Source of the DNA: Rhodospirillales bacterium
GTDB lineage: Bacteria > Pseudomonadota > Alphaproteobacteria > Rhodospirillales > Casp-alpha2
Assembly (NCBI GenBank): GCA_016187325.1
Contig: JACPJY010000109.1
Span: forward strand, 1 to 14,619
DNA length: 14,619 nucleotides
Direction: 5' to 3'
Shown: positions 13,874 through 14,619 of the stretch, piece after piece
Layout of the letters: every line of letters starts with the position of its first letter
Numbering within the stretch: the first letter of the stretch is position 1
Position numbers and translations under genes: made by a program
Notes under the pieces: generated by a model
Told to the model about the DNA's origin: nothing
What the model saw: the letters and a program-made list of their open reading frames with translations, nothing else
Databases searched by the model: none

Positions 13874-14619
13874 CCGCCAGGAAAAAACTCGAAAGCGGCC
13901 GCCGAGTGGTGGTCAAGATCGGCACCGTGCTGCTGGTTGACCAAGAAAAGGGCACCATCCACCACGCCTGGCTGGAAGCGCTGGCCGAGGATGTATCGCG
14001 GCTGCGCGGCCGCGGCCAGGAGGTGATCATCGTCACTTCGGGCGCCATCGCCGTCGGCCGTCGGCACCTGAATTTGCCGGCGGGCGCGTTGCGCCTCGAC
14101 GAGAACCAGGCGGCGGCGGCAACCGGCATGGTCCGCCTCGCCCATGCCTACCAGGAAGTGCTCGGCCAGCACGGCATCACGGTGGCGCAGGTGCTGCTGA
14201 CCCTCGATGACTCCGAGAACCGCCGCCGCTACATCAACGCCCGCAACACGCTCAATGCGCTGCTCGGGCTCGGCGCGGTGCCGCTGATCAACGAGAACGA
14301 CACGGTCGCCACAGACGAAATCCGCTTCGGCGACAACGACCGGTTGGCGGCCCGCGTCGCCGTCATGGTCAGCGCCGACACCCTGGTGCTACTCAGCGAC
14401 ATCGACGGGCTCTACACCGCCGACCCGGACCGTGACCCCGACGCCAAGCCGATTCCCGAGGTGACGGCGGTGACGCCGGAGATCGAGGCGATGGCCGGCC
14501 GCGTGCAAGCCGGCGACAGCCGCGGCGGCATGGCCACCAAGCTGGCGGCGGCAAAGATGTGCCTCGCCAACGGCTGCCGCATGGTGATCGCCGACGGCAA
14601 GGCGCCGTATCCGCTGAAG
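13870..14619 (+). CDS. proB: Glutamate 5-kinase ProB, N-terminal 250 residues (cut by window edge)
   Basis: ProB phosphorylates glutamate in the first step of proline synthesis. The visible 250 codons carry the amino acid kinase domain: VVVKIGTVLLVD near the start, VTSGAIAVGRRHL, INENDTVATDEIRFGDNDRLAARVA, LLSDIDGLYTADP and GGMATKLAAAK. The frame is open to the window end, so the C-terminal part, including any PUA domain, lies outside. It overlaps obgE by four bases; obgE-proB pairs are common in alphaproteobacteria and proA often follows. Confidence 0.96.
   Translation, partial: MTARKKLESGRRVVVKIGTVLLVDQEKGTIHHAWLEALAEDVSRLRGRGQEVIIVTSGAIAVGRRHLNLPAGALRLDENQAAAATGMVRLAHAYQEVLGQHGITVAQVLLTLDDSENRRRYINARNTLNALLGLGAVPLINENDTVATDEIRFGDNDRLAARVAVMVSADTLVLLSDIDGLYTADPDRDPDAKPIPEVTAVTPEIEAMAGRVQAGDSRGGMATKLAAAKMCLANGCRMVIADGKAPYPLK

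Overview
The window looks like a chromosomal segment of a high-GC alphaproteobacterium, probably Rhodospirillales-like. The reasons are the rplU-rpmA-obgE-proB gene order, a bL21 protein with a Lys/Ala-rich tail, and an urt urea transporter operon running straight into a urease gene. Taxonomy is an inference; no rRNA is present.

Left part (1-6000, all minus strand): a complete urea ABC transporter operon, urtA-urtB-urtC-urtD-urtE, followed by the start of ureD, which is cut by the window edge. UrtA captures urea in the periplasm, UrtB and UrtC form the channel, and UrtD and UrtE hydrolyse ATP. The urease encoded downstream would then release ammonia. Upstream of urtA lie an exact -24/-12 (sigma-54) promoter and an IHF-like site, which point to nitrogen control. 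A perfect 13-bp hairpin separates urtA from the membrane genes. The ureD start seems to need a one-base frame correction.

Middle part (6088-11055, all minus strand): an accessory block of six genes, partly lower in GC. In transcription order it holds: a 495-aa protein with two peptidoglycan-binding-like domains, a Pro-rich linker and a nuclease-toxin-like C-terminal domain; an unrecognised 245-aa protein; a second, N-terminally truncated copy of the same peptidoglycan-binding module carrying a different four-cysteine C-terminus; a small 108-aa protein; a stand-alone AAA/ABC-type ATPase; and a secreted six-repeat Kelch protein. The layout resembles a polymorphic toxin locus with a displaced orphan toxin/immunity cassette. 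The evidence is a 100-bp direct repeat (about 91% identical) at the point where the truncated copy begins. This is the most interesting region of the window.

Right part (11300-14619): a 485-bp gap with an AT-rich promoter region and an octamer tandem repeat, then tRNA-Ser(CGA) on the minus strand with its 3' end facing the accessory block. On the plus strand follow rplU, rpmA, obgE and the first 250 codons of proB. rplU has a near-consensus promoter and a terminator-like hairpin in its leader. rpmA is followed by an intrinsic terminator with two alternative folds. obgE and proB overlap by four bases.
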